From Betaproteobacteria bacterium (lineage in GTDB: Bacteria; Pseudomonadota; Gammaproteobacteria; Burkholderiales; Burkholderiaceae_E): a stretch of DNA of 33,701 bases. Both the position numbers and the translations under genes were made by a program. Under the pieces are notes generated by a model. The model saw only the letters and a program-made list of their open reading frames with translations. It made no database searches and was not told the origin of the DNA. This document shows positions 24,649 through 33,565 of the stretch, in pieces. Positions within the stretch are counted from its first letter, which is position 1; every line of letters starts with the position of its first letter. Location of the stretch: contig JAGWVN010000033.1 of NCBI GenBank assembly GCA_018970865.1, positions 1 through 33,701 of the forward strand. Direction: 5' to 3'.

Positions 24649-26493
24649 ATGTCGCACCGCCTCGACCGTGATTCTCGTTGCGTGTTGTCTTCGCCCGTTC
24701 CTGCCGCCGCTACGGCGCTAACGGTTTCCTCCCGCTCGCTCGCCACGCGCGCGGCCGCCCTCGGCCTCGGGCTGAGCGTGGCGCTGGTGGTCGCCGGCTG
24801 CGGTGGGGGCGGTGGCTCCTCGGCCGCCTCGCCCAATCCGTCTCCCGCCCCGGCGCCCGCCCCGGCGCCCGCCCCGGCGCCCGCCCCGGCGCCCGCCCCG
24901 GCGCCCGCGCCGAGCGCGTCGATCGACGGCAGCACCATGTTCCCGGTCGGGCTGGCCATGACCTCGCCGGTCTCGATGACCAACGAGGTGCTCACCCTGT
25001 CCAGGGCCGCGCCCCTGCCGCGGCTGCGCGCCCTGGCCTCGGCACTCGCGGCGGCGGATTTCCGCAGCGCCGGGCAGATCGCCTTCGGCCTGATGCCGGT
25101 GCCCGAGGCGCAGGCCGCCGTCACCCGTTCGCCGCGCTACCTCAAGGCGGCCAATGCCATCAATGCCCTGCTCTCGGGCACCGTGACCCCACGCGCCGGC
25201 ACCGCCTTCGATGCCGTGGCCTTCCTGAAGACGCCGGTCAATGCCGGCTGCTACGGCCCGACCGTCAAGTACGAGGGCCATCCCGACGGCAGCCCCAGCA
25301 GCGGTGAGTTGCCCAGCGGCGATGTCGGCCTCTGGACCGCGCTCGACACCAGCACCGGCTGGGCCTGCGCCAGCGCCCAGCTCGATGCCCGGATGGATGG
25401 CGTGAGCGGCCGCGTGAACACCGGCCTCATGACCCTGGCCAGCCTCATCAATGTGGCCTCGGCCGCCGGCAAGAGCAAGCCCGCCGTGGGCGCCACGCTC
25501 GACCTCAAGGCCGACATGAACACCGCGTTCTCGGGCCTGCCGGCGGCACCCAGCTTCACCACCGCCTCGGTGTCGCAGCCCACCTCGGGGACCTTCACCT
25601 ACACCGTCCAGTTCGACTTCACGCACGGTGGCGTCACCCGCAAGGCCGAGATCAGCCTCACCCATACCCCGGGCGCGAGCCGCAGCGAGTACACCGGTCT
25701 GCTCACCTACGCGCTCGCCCGCGGCAGCGGCGACCTTCAGAACTGCCCCGGCAGCAGTGGTGGCACGGTGGATGTCGGCACGCTGAAGTACACCCGCACC
25801 GGCACCACCGCCATGACCCTGGTGCACCGCGAGGGCAACTACTGCGGCGCCGGCACCGCGGCGGCGCTGGCCACCACCTATGCCTCCTTCGGCACCGATG
25901 GCCAGCTCGACCCGGCCGGCAAGTGGACCGGCACCAAGGGCTGGGCCAACAACTTCAACCGCTTCGGCGCGGTCTACGATCCGACCACCATGCAGGGCAG
26001 CTATGCCTATGGCTGGCAGGCAGGCCACATGGACGGCAACGCCCGGGTATTCAACATCGGCCTGAACTTCAACAGCAGCACCAGCGTGCGCAACGGCGAG
26101 GCCTACTTCGGCTATGGCAACGACATCAGCACCAGCGACGGAAAGATCCAGGGCTTCATCTGCAACTGGGCCGGGCCGGGCAACAGCCATGCGCTGAAGG
26201 ACTACTTTCAGCGGCAGCACATCACCTTCGACGACAGCACCGGCAAGTGGCTGCCGACCAACAACGCCGCCGCCTCGTCGAACATCACCTACGCGCCGAC
26301 CAACAGCTGCGCCTCGGCCGGCGGCAGCTTCTACTACGACAAGTCGGGTGATGGTTCGCTCACCGACGACAAGGCCGTCTCGCCCAACCCGGCGGTCACC
26401 ACCGACCTCGCCGACAAGGTCTTCGGCCCGACCACCTATGCCACCGTGCCCCTGGCGATTGCCGGCCGCGGCATGACCGTGCCGGGTTTCTGA
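24649..26493 (+). CDS. Large lipoprotein of unknown function with an Ala-Pro repeat linker
   Basis: A 614-residue protein I do not recognise. A long N-region (about 35 residues) precedes a hydrophobic stretch and a lipobox VVAGC with Cys51, so it is probably an outer-membrane lipoprotein. Next is GGGGGSSAA, then an (Ala-Pro) linker encoded by 12-bp tandem repeats (about residues 65-88). The mature body (about 90-614) is Ser/Thr/Gly/Asn-rich with several Cys residues. It includes YDKSGDGSLTDD near the end, which looks like a calcium-binding (EF-hand/dockerin-like) loop. The ATG at 24649 follows GGGAG; an alternative ATG at 24553 adds 32 residues. The large beta-like domain suggests a surface or secreted binding protein. 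No partner gene is adjacent. Confidence 0.8.
   Translation: MSHRLDRDSRCVLSSPVPAAATALTVSSRSLATRAAALGLGLSVALVVAGCGGGGGSSAASPNPSPAPAPAPAPAPAPAPAPAPAPAPSASIDGSTMFPVGLAMTSPVSMTNEVLTLSRAAPLPRLRALASALAAADFRSAGQIAFGLMPVPEAQAAVTRSPRYLKAANAINALLSGTVTPRAGTAFDAVAFLKTPVNAGCYGPTVKYEGHPDGSPSSGELPSGDVGLWTALDTSTGWACASAQLDARMDGVSGRVNTGLMTLASLINVASAAGKSKPAVGATLDLKADMNTAFSGLPAAPSFTTASVSQPTSGTFTYTVQFDFTHGGVTRKAEISLTHTPGASRSEYTGLLTYALARGSGDLQNCPGSSGGTVDVGTLKYTRTGTTAMTLVHREGNYCGAGTAAALATTYASFGTDGQLDPAGKWTGTKGWANNFNRFGAVYDPTTMQGSYAYGWQAGHMDGNARVFNIGLNFNSSTSVRNGEAYFGYGNDISTSDGKIQGFICNWAGPGNSHALKDYFQRQHITFDDSTGKWLPTNNAAASSNITYAPTNSCASAGGSFYYDKSGDGSLTDDKAVSPNPAVTTDLADKVFGPTTYATVPLAIAGRGMTVPGF
24844..24903 (+). repeat. 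Five perfect 12-bp tandem repeats encoding the Ala-Pro linker
   Basis: CCCGCCCCGGCG is repeated five times without change, followed by a partial copy. The unit is a multiple of three, so gain or loss of copies would change linker length without frameshift. Confidence 0.95.
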
Positions 26494-26501
26494 GGCGCTC
26501 G

Positions 26502-26521
26502 GCCGGGCCTGCGGGCCCGGC
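26502..26521 (+). terminator. Hairpin after the lipoprotein gene (no T-tract)
   Basis: GCCGGGCC (26502-26509) pairs perfectly with GGCCCGGC (26514-26521) around TGCG, 8 bp after the stop codon. It lacks a T-run, so it may be a weak or Rho-assisted terminator or a 3'-end stabiliser. Confidence 0.45.
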
Positions 26522-26573
26522 GCGGCGATGGGCGCGGGGCTTTCCTGCCTGCTACCATCGACGGTCTTCCTGA

Positions 26574-27902
<1,329 letters not shown>

Positions 27903-27910
27903 GCGGGCGG

Positions 27911-27931
27911 GCGCTGGCCGCGGCGCTTTTT
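27911..27931 (+). terminator. Intrinsic terminator of serS
   Basis: GCGCTG (27911-27916) pairs with CGGCGC (27921-27926; one G-U) around GCCG, and is followed by TTTTT (27927-27931). The last T is also the first base of the extended -10 of the tRNA-Ser promoter. Confidence 0.7.
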
Positions 27932-27939
27932 GCTATACT
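27931..27939 (+). promoter_or_regulatory. Extended -10 promoter of tRNA-Ser
   Basis: TGC-TATACT is an extended -10 (5 of 6 plus TGn). Expected start is near 27946, giving about 58 nt of leader before the mature tRNA. No clear -35; the serS terminator occupies that position. Confidence 0.6.
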
Positions 27940-28003
27940 GGAGGGCTTCGATCCATAGGGTGCAGGCAACACGCAGTCTGCCGGCGCCTGTCCAGAAACA
28001 CCC

Positions 28004-28094
28004 GGAAAGGTGGCAGAGTGGTCGAATGCGCCGGACTCGAAATCCGGTTTACCGGTCTCCGGTAACGTGGGTTCGAATCCCACCCTTTCCGCCA
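28004..28094 (+). tRNA. tRNA-Ser, anticodon CGA
   Basis: A complete 91-nt type II tRNA. The acceptor GGAAAGG pairs with CCTTTCC, followed by G73 and encoded CCA. The anticodon stem CCGGA/TCCGG encloses loop CTCGAAA, giving anticodon CGA (codon UCG). A long variable arm (ACCGG...CCGGT) and the T arm TGGG/CCCA with TTCGAAT are present. It directly follows serS. Confidence 0.97.
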
Positions 28095-28110
28095 ATAAAT
28101 GAAGACATCA

Positions 28111-28133
28111 GGCCGCTGCCCAGCGGCCTTTTT
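28111..28133 (+). terminator. Intrinsic terminator of tRNA-Ser
   Basis: GGCCGCTG (28111-28118) pairs with CAGCGGCC (28121-28128), in practice a 7-bp stem closed by GCCC, followed by five T. It begins 17 bp after the tRNA end. Confidence 0.93.
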
Positions 28134-28226
28134 CTTTGCCGCCCGCGATCGGCGGCGCCTGCACTCCTAGAATCAGGCATCGAGCCGGGGCGCGTGTCCC
28201 CGGCCGATCCCCTGGAGGAGCGCCCC

Positions 28227-29075
28227 ATGCAGCCCGCAGTGTCCGCCATCCCGGCCCCGGTCTCCCGCGCCTTGCGCAAGTCGACGCTCAGCGTGTCCGA
28301 GGGCATCGCCTGCCTGACGATGACCGATGCGCCGAGCCGCAACGCGATGACCCAGGACCTCAAGGACGATCTCGACGAGGTGGTGCGCCTGGCCGCCAGC
28401 AGCGATGACTGGCGGGCGCTGGTGATCACCGGCTCGCCGGGGGTGTTCTGCGCGGGCGGTGATCTGCGCGCGCTGACCTCCCGTCGCAACCCCGATGGTT
28501 CGCCGGTGCGCGATGTCGAGGGCATCCGCCGGCGCATGAGCCGCAGTCATGCCTGGTTCGAGAAGCTCTACAACCTCGAGATGCCGGTGATCGCCGCGGT
28601 GGACGGGCCGGCCTTTGGCGCTGGCTTTTCGCTGGCGCTGGCCTGCGACTTCATCGTGGCCTCGCCGCGGGCGAGCTTCTGCATGGCCTTCAACCGGATC
28701 GGGGCGTTGCCCGATCTCGCGGCGCTCTATCTGCTGCCGCGCATGATTGGCCAGCGGCGCGCCAAGGACATCCTGATGACCGCGCGGGTGGTCTCGGTGG
28801 AAGAGGCCAGCACGCTGGGCCTGGTGCACTCGGTGCATGAGCCTTCTGCGGTCATCGAGGCTGCGATGGCCATGGCGCGCAGTTTCGCGCAGGGCTCGCC
28901 GCAGGCGCTTGCCATGACCAAGCTCTTCACCAACCAGTCGCTCGAGTCCGACTACGCCACCATGGCGCGCCTCGAGGGCACGGGCCAGGCGGCCTGCCTG
29001 AACAGCGACTACTTCTTCGAGGCGGTGGCCCGCTTCATGGACCGCAAGCCGCCGCGCTTCGACTGGCCGCACTGA
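28227..29075 (+). CDS. Enoyl-CoA hydratase/isomerase (crotonase) family protein
   Basis: A 282-residue crotonase-fold protein acting on acyl-CoA thioesters in the cytoplasm. The oxyanion-hole elements are CAGGDL (75-80) and GPAFGAGF (127-134). The two glutamates of true hydratases (rat Glu144 and Glu164, from memory) are replaced by Ser135 and Asn156. Asp163 in IGALPDLA is retained at the place of the catalytic Asp in PaaG-type delta isomerases. Hydratase activity is therefore unlikely and an isomerase or another crotonase reaction is more probable. ATG 28227 follows GGAGGAG by 6 bp; the frame is open upstream through the tRNA. Its 3' end overlaps the convergent metallophosphoesterase gene by 41 bp. 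Confidence 0.9.
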   Translation: MQPAVSAIPAPVSRALRKSTLSVSEGIACLTMTDAPSRNAMTQDLKDDLDEVVRLAASSDDWRALVITGSPGVFCAGGDLRALTSRRNPDGSPVRDVEGIRRRMSRSHAWFEKLYNLEMPVIAAVDGPAFGAGFSLALACDFIVASPRASFCMAFNRIGALPDLAALYLLPRMIGQRRAKDILMTARVVSVEEASTLGLVHSVHEPSAVIEAAMAMARSFAQGSPQALAMTKLFTNQSLESDYATMARLEGTGQAACLNSDYFFEAVARFMDRKPPRFDWPH

Positions 29076-30135
29076 GCGGCGCCTGCGCCGCGTGGCGCAC
29101 CGCATCGGCCGGCGCGTAGTCGGGCCCGCGGCAGATCCGCTCGAAGTACGAGGCGTGCGCGTCGCTGCCGGCGGGCCACTGCCGCAGGAAGGTTTCCCGC
29201 CAGCGGGCCTGGTCGATGTCGAGCGCGATCGCGTCGATGTGGGCCTCGCCCACGGTGATCCCGAACCGGCGTTCCGTCCCGCTCACCGGCGTGGTCGCAA
29301 TCCGGGTGAGCAGCCCGGCAGTGTCGCCGCTGAAGTTGGGCATGCCGCTCGCGCCGTTGTTCAGGATCCAGCCGTGCCGGTCATGGCCGGCGGCCAGCCT
29401 CAGCTGCTGGAACACCGGCAGGCAGGTGTGGGTGCAGGCGAAGGCATCCACCTGCGCGCGCGCGAACCAGTCGCGCACCGTGTCGAGATGGGTGGCGTCG
29501 CGCAGGTGCTCCTGGGCGAAGCCCCAGCCGGCGAGCGATTCCGCGTCACCATGCACGATGCCGATCCGCAGGCCCGCCGCGTCGGCGCGCAGCCACATCG
29601 GCAGCGCCTGCAGCTGCGCGCGTTCGGCCGCGCCGGGCGTCTGCCGCAGGCGGGCATGGATGCGGTTGGAACGCGCCACCACGGCATCGCCCACCCACTC
29701 CGGATAGGCGCAGCCGCAGCCGAGGTCTGCGTCCTGGGCGTCACCGGCCGGCAGCTCGGCGAGCTCGGTCTCGACATTGCCGCGCAGGGCCCGGTGCGTC
29801 AGCACGCCGCGCTGCACTTGCGCGAAGAGCGCCGGGTCGGTGTCGAACCAGTGGAAGTCGCCATTGAAGACCAGGCGCTTGCGGCCGGACTCCCGATCGA
29901 ACCGGGCCAGCACCGCCTCGAGCGCCAGCGGATTGCCGTAGAGGCCGCCCACCACATAGAGCACCTCGAGATCCTGCAGATCGGCCGGCGCCGGGCTGGC
30001 GAAGACCTCAGGCCGATAGCGGTAGTGCAGCGGGCAGGTCCGGCCGGGCGCGGTGTCTCGCGCCGCTCTGGCCTGCGGCAAGCGGGTCTGCTGCTGCCCG
30101 CCCTGAGCAGCCTCATGGGTGTGCGTGGCGTTCAT
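29035..30135 (-). CDS. Metallophosphoesterase-like protein with degenerate first motif
   Basis: A 366-residue calcineurin-like phosphoesterase relative. Later motifs are present: NGDFHWFD (91-98), GNVE (119-122), H195 in GIVHGDAES, and H236 in CTHTCLP. The first motif, normally D-x-H followed by GN, reads VGGLYGN (62-68), so the usual Asp and His ligands are Gly and Tyr. A second metal might be lost or supplied differently. The N-terminal 40 residues are Gln/Arg/Ala-rich and probably disordered. The start ATG at 30135 overlaps the preceding stop by 4 bp, so it is translationally coupled to the reductase fusion and arsS-like genes. Cys-rich loops (GCGCAYP) are present. Expected to be cytoplasmic with unknown substrate. 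Confidence 0.8.
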   Translation of the reverse strand: MNATHTHEAAQGGQQQTRLPQARAARDTAPGRTCPLHYRYRPEVFASPAPADLQDLEVLYVVGGLYGNPLALEAVLARFDRESGRKRLVFNGDFHWFDTDPALFAQVQRGVLTHRALRGNVETELAELPAGDAQDADLGCGCAYPEWVGDAVVARSNRIHARLRQTPGAAERAQLQALPMWLRADAAGLRIGIVHGDAESLAGWGFAQEHLRDATHLDTVRDWFARAQVDAFACTHTCLPVFQQLRLAAGHDRHGWILNNGASGMPNFSGDTAGLLTRIATTPVSGTERRFGITVGEAHIDAIALDIDQARWRETFLRQWPAGSDAHASYFERICRGPDYAPADAVRHAAQAPLSAASRSAAACGP

Positions 30136-32297
30136 CGCCGCTCCCAGTCGTGATAGCGCGCCACCCAGCGCAGCAGCCGCTGCGGCGCATGGGCGCGTTT
30201 CCACTGGCCGGCCGCGTACTTGTTCGCCTCGGCCAGGGTGGGGTAGGTGTGGATGGTGCCCAGCATGCGGTTCAGGCCCAGGCCATGCCGCATGGCCAGC
30301 ACCCAGGGGGCGATCAGCTCGCCGGCGTGTTCGCCGACGATGCACACGCCCAAGATGCGGTCCTTGCCGGGCACGGTGAGCACTTTCACGAAGCCGTGCG
30401 CCACGCCGTCGGCGATCGCGCGGTCGAGGTCGGCGAGGTCGTAGCGGGTGACCTCGTGGGGGATGCCTTGCGCGATGGCCTCCGCCTGCGACAAACCCAC
30501 GCGCGCCACCTCGGGATCGGTGAAGGTGGTCCAGGGAATCACCGAGTAGTCGGCCCTGAACCGGCGGAATCGCCCGAACAGCGCGTTCACCGCGGCATAC
30601 CAGGCCTGGTGGGCTGCGACATGGGTGAGCTGATAGGGGCCCGCCACATCGCCCACCGCGTAGATGTTCGGGTAGAGGGTCTGCAGCCAGGCATTGGTCT
30701 GGATGGTGCCGCGCTCGCCGAGGGGGATGCCGAGCTCTTCCAGGCCGTAGCCGGTCACCCTGGGCGCGCGGCCCACCGCGCACAGGATCTGGTCGAAGTC
30801 CAACCCATGCTCCTGGCCGTCCTGGCCCACGATCAGGCGGCGGCCCTGCGCGTCCTGCTCAACCCGCAGCGCCTGGTGACCGGTGAGCAGCCTGACGCCG
30901 TCGGCACGCAGGGACGCGGCCACCTGCTCGGCCACCTCGGGGTCTTCGCGGGCGAGCACGCGCGGCGCCATCTCCACCTGGGTCACCTCGGACCCGAGCC
31001 GGGCGAAGCTCTGCGCCAGCTCGCAGCCGATCGGCCCGCCGCCCAGCACCACCAGCCGGCGCGGCAGCTCGGTCAGCGACCACAGGTTCTCGCTGGTGAG
31101 AAAGCCCGCCTCGCGCAGCCCCGGAATCGCCGGCACCACCGGGCTGGCGCCGGCGGCGATCACGATGCTGCGTGTGGTCAGGCGCTGCACCGCCCCATCG
31201 GCCAGGCTGACCTCGACGCACCAGGGGCTGACGATGCGGGCATGCCCCTGCAGCACTTCCACGCCAAGCGCCGTGTAGCGCTCGACCGAGTCGTGGGGTT
31301 CGATGTCGCGGATCACCCGGTGCACCCGCTGCATCACCGCCGCGAAGTCCACCGTGCCGGTGGCCCCGCGGATGCCGAAGCCGTCGGCCTTTCGGAGCTG
31401 GTGGGCGAGCTTGGCCGATCGGATCAGCGCCTTGCTGGGCACGCAGCCCGAGTTGAGGCAGTCACCGCCCATGCGGTGGCCCTCCACCAGCGTGACCCGG
31501 GCCTTGACCGCCGCGCCGATGTAGGCGGTGACCAGCCCGCCGGCGCCGGCCCCGATCACCACCAGGTTGCGGTCATAGCGGGCCGGTCGGGGCCAGCGGG
31601 CATAGCGCCGGCGGGCCTGCGTCCAGGCCACGAGGCGCGAGGCCAGCAGCGGAAACAGGCCGAGCAGCACGAAGCTGCCCAGCAGCCCGGGCGAGAGGAT
31701 GTCGCCGGCCGAGCGGATGGCGGCAAGCTGGGTGCCGGCATTCACATAGACCGCCGTGCCGGCCAGCATGCCGATCTGGCTCACCAGGTAGAAGCGGCCC
31801 GCGCTCATGGGCGTGAGGCCCATCAGCAGGTTGATCAGCCAGAACGGGAACACCGGCACCAGCCGCAGCGTGAGCAGGTAGGCGGTGCCTTCGCGCGCGA
31901 TGCCCTGGTTGATCGGAGCCAGCGATTTGCCCAGGCGCGCCTGCACCAGATCGCGCAGCAGGTAGCGCGCCGCCAGGAAGGCCAGCAGCGCGCCCAGGCT
32001 CGAGGCGAACGAGACCACCAGCAGGCCGACGCCCAGGCCGAAGATCGCGCCGGCGGCCAGCGTGAGGATCACCGCGCCCGGAATCGACAGCGCCGCTGCC
32101 AGCACATACACCCCGAAGAAGGCGAGCAGGGTGATCAGCGGTCGGGCTTCATACGCGCCGAGCAGCGCGGCGTGGCTGGCCTGCAACTGCTCGAGCGTGA
32201 GCAGCCGCGCGAGCTCGCCCTGCCGGTAAAGCGCCGCAGCGCCGACCAGCGCGAGGAGCGCAGCCAGCCAGGGGAGGGCGCGCCGGCCGTGGCGCAT
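30132..32297 (-). CDS. TVP38/TMEM64 membrane domain fused to a flavin disulfide reductase
   Basis: A 721-residue fusion. Residues about 1-235 form a DedA/TVP38-like (VTT) membrane domain with helices near 10-22, 52-72, 78-108, 140-160, 170-185 and 200-222, and the GLTPMSAGRFYLVSQIG motif. Residues about 242-721 form a mercuric/lipoamide-type reductase with FAD motif GAGAGG (249-254), the redox pair C280/C285 (GGDCLNSGCVPSK), an NAD-binding GGGPIGCE, and the dimerisation domain with HTYPTLAEANK, which retains the catalytic His/Glu pair. No N-terminal HMA metal domain and no C-terminal vicinal Cys pair are present, so mercury reduction is unlikely. Its start shares one base with the upstream arsS-like stop and it overlaps the next gene by 4 bp. 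Confidence 0.92.
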   Translation of the reverse strand: MRHGRRALPWLAALLALVGAAALYRQGELARLLTLEQLQASHAALLGAYEARPLITLLAFFGVYVLAAALSIPGAVILTLAAGAIFGLGVGLLVVSFASSLGALLAFLAARYLLRDLVQARLGKSLAPINQGIAREGTAYLLTLRLVPVFPFWLINLLMGLTPMSAGRFYLVSQIGMLAGTAVYVNAGTQLAAIRSAGDILSPGLLGSFVLLGLFPLLASRLVAWTQARRRYARWPRPARYDRNLVVIGAGAGGLVTAYIGAAVKARVTLVEGHRMGGDCLNSGCVPSKALIRSAKLAHQLRKADGFGIRGATGTVDFAAVMQRVHRVIRDIEPHDSVERYTALGVEVLQGHARIVSPWCVEVSLADGAVQRLTTRSIVIAAGASPVVPAIPGLREAGFLTSENLWSLTELPRRLVVLGGGPIGCELAQSFARLGSEVTQVEMAPRVLAREDPEVAEQVAASLRADGVRLLTGHQALRVEQDAQGRRLIVGQDGQEHGLDFDQILCAVGRAPRVTGYGLEELGIPLGERGTIQTNAWLQTLYPNIYAVGDVAGPYQLTHVAAHQAWYAAVNALFGRFRRFRADYSVIPWTTFTDPEVARVGLSQAEAIAQGIPHEVTRYDLADLDRAIADGVAHGFVKVLTVPGKDRILGVCIVGEHAGELIAPWVLAMRHGLGLNRMLGTIHTYPTLAEANKYAAGQWKRAHAPQRLLRWVARYHDWERR

Positions 32298-33322
32298 CAG
32301 GACGCGACGCCGGCCATCGGACGCGTCTGGACCAGGGCCTCGGCGCGTTCCGCCGACTCGGGCACCAGCGCCCCGCCGCAGCTGCTGCCCTGTCCGGCGG
32401 TGCAGCCGTAGCAGTGCTCGGCGACCCGGATCGGCGAGGCCTCGGGGTCATCGGTGAGCAGGTCGCGCAGGTGCACGCGCGCCCTGCCGCGCAGGACGGC
32501 GGGAAGACCGAGCATCTGATTGAAATCGCAGTCGAAGAGATCGCCCTGCCAGTCGACGCTGATCAGGCTGCGGCACATCACCGTGTCGAGATTCTCGGTG
32601 CGATGGGCCGATCGCAGCAGCTGCATGTAGCCCTCGAACTGACCATGGCTGAGCAGCGTGCTGCCGAAACGCTGGATCGGCATGTTGGCGAGCGCGAAAA
32701 GGTGATTGAACTCGATGCCGAAGTGCTGTCGCAGTTCGCGCTTGTAATCGGCTTCCAGCGGCCCCTGAGCCGGCGGCAGGCTCGGGCCTTGCGGGTTGTA
32801 CACCAGGTTGAGCACCAGCCCGGTATCGGCTCGGCCGTAGCCGAGCGCATTGAGCTGTCGCAGCCCCGCGATGCTGCGCTCGAAAACCCCGTCGCCACGC
32901 TGACGGTCGACATTGGCCGGGGAATAGCAGGGCAGCGAGGCGGTGATCTCCACCCGCTGTTCGGCCAGAAAATCGGCCAGCGATTCCTGACCCGGCTCCG
33001 ACAGGATGGTGAGGTTGCAGCGGTCGATCACCCGGATGCCGAGGGCGCGGGCGCGGGCAACCAGGTTGCGGAAATGCGGATTGAGTTCCGGCGCCCCGCC
33101 GGTGAGATCGAGGGTGCTGATGCCGCGCGTTTCCAGCACCGCCAGCACCGTGACGACGGTTTGCGCATCCATCATTTCGGTGCGATTCGGTCCGGCATTC
33201 ACATGGCAATGCAGGCAGCTCTGGTTGCAGCGGTACCCGAGATTGACCTGCAGGGTTTCGAGGCGGCGGCGCTTGAGCGCCGGAAAGTCGGTCTTGGCAA
33301 GCAGGGGCAGGGTGGGGCGCAT
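32297..33322 (-). CDS. arsS: Radical SAM enzyme of the ArsS (TIGR04167) family
   Basis: A 341-residue radical SAM protein. The cluster motif is C32-x3-C36-x2-C39 (CNQSCLHC), followed by HVNAGPNRTE, and TGGAPELNP is a SAM-binding GGE-like strand. The C-terminal Cys-rich SPASM-like region has C250, C265, C304, C307 and C315 (CYGCTAGQGSSCGG). The whole pattern is that of ArsS, assigned to adding a deoxyadenosyl group to dimethylarsenite in arsenosugar synthesis. Some family members carry selenocysteine in the C-terminal region, but here it is Cys. Alternative chemistry on another thiol or metalloid is possible since no arsM or arsenic regulator is in the window. It heads a coupled three-gene operon. 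No good Shine-Dalgarno is visible at its start. Confidence 0.88.
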   Translation of the reverse strand: MRPTLPLLAKTDFPALKRRRLETLQVNLGYRCNQSCLHCHVNAGPNRTEMMDAQTVVTVLAVLETRGISTLDLTGGAPELNPHFRNLVARARALGIRVIDRCNLTILSEPGQESLADFLAEQRVEITASLPCYSPANVDRQRGDGVFERSIAGLRQLNALGYGRADTGLVLNLVYNPQGPSLPPAQGPLEADYKRELRQHFGIEFNHLFALANMPIQRFGSTLLSHGQFEGYMQLLRSAHRTENLDTVMCRSLISVDWQGDLFDCDFNQMLGLPAVLRGRARVHLRDLLTDDPEASPIRVAEHCYGCTAGQGSSCGGALVPESAERAEALVQTRPMAGVAS

Positions 33323-33511
33323 GGGATTGGCTTGTCGGTGGGGCGGCGAAGAATGGTCGGGAAGGCGGCGATCGCTGCGGTTCGGTGTGCGTGGGAAAAC
33401 TCCAGTGTCTTTCGGCTGATTCGTCCGAGGCGGCGACCCTTCATCGACAGGGGTTTTGCGATGACGCCTGCGGGAAATCAGCGCTCATTCGGGATCACCG
33501 GGTCTCGCCGC

Positions 33512-33540
33512 TTGAGACTGTCGCCAGATTATGGTTAAAC
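33512..33540 (+). promoter_or_regulatory. Putative promoter of the H-NS-family gene
   Basis: TTGAGA (33512-33517, 5 of 6) and TTAAAC (33535-33540, 3 of 6) with a 17-bp spacer lie in a locally AT-rich stretch 26 bp before the H-NS start codon. The rest of the gap 33323-33565 shows no terminator or repeat. Confidence 0.4.
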
Positions 33541-33565
33541 TGTCTATTCAATTTGGAGGATACTC

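Noticed and set aside
24844-24903. Tandem repeat as a possible CRISPR array
   Set aside because: 12-bp units are contiguous with no spacers and lie in frame inside a coding gene.
30132-32297. Mercuric reductase (merA)
   Set aside because: No N-terminal HMA domain, no C-terminal vicinal Cys pair and no mer genes nearby; the membrane fusion argues for another role.
32297-33322. Selenocysteine in the C-terminal region of the ArsS-like enzyme
   Set aside because: The frame has ordinary Cys codons at 304, 307 and 315 and a single TGA that is the true stop overlapping the next start; no SECIS-like element was seen.
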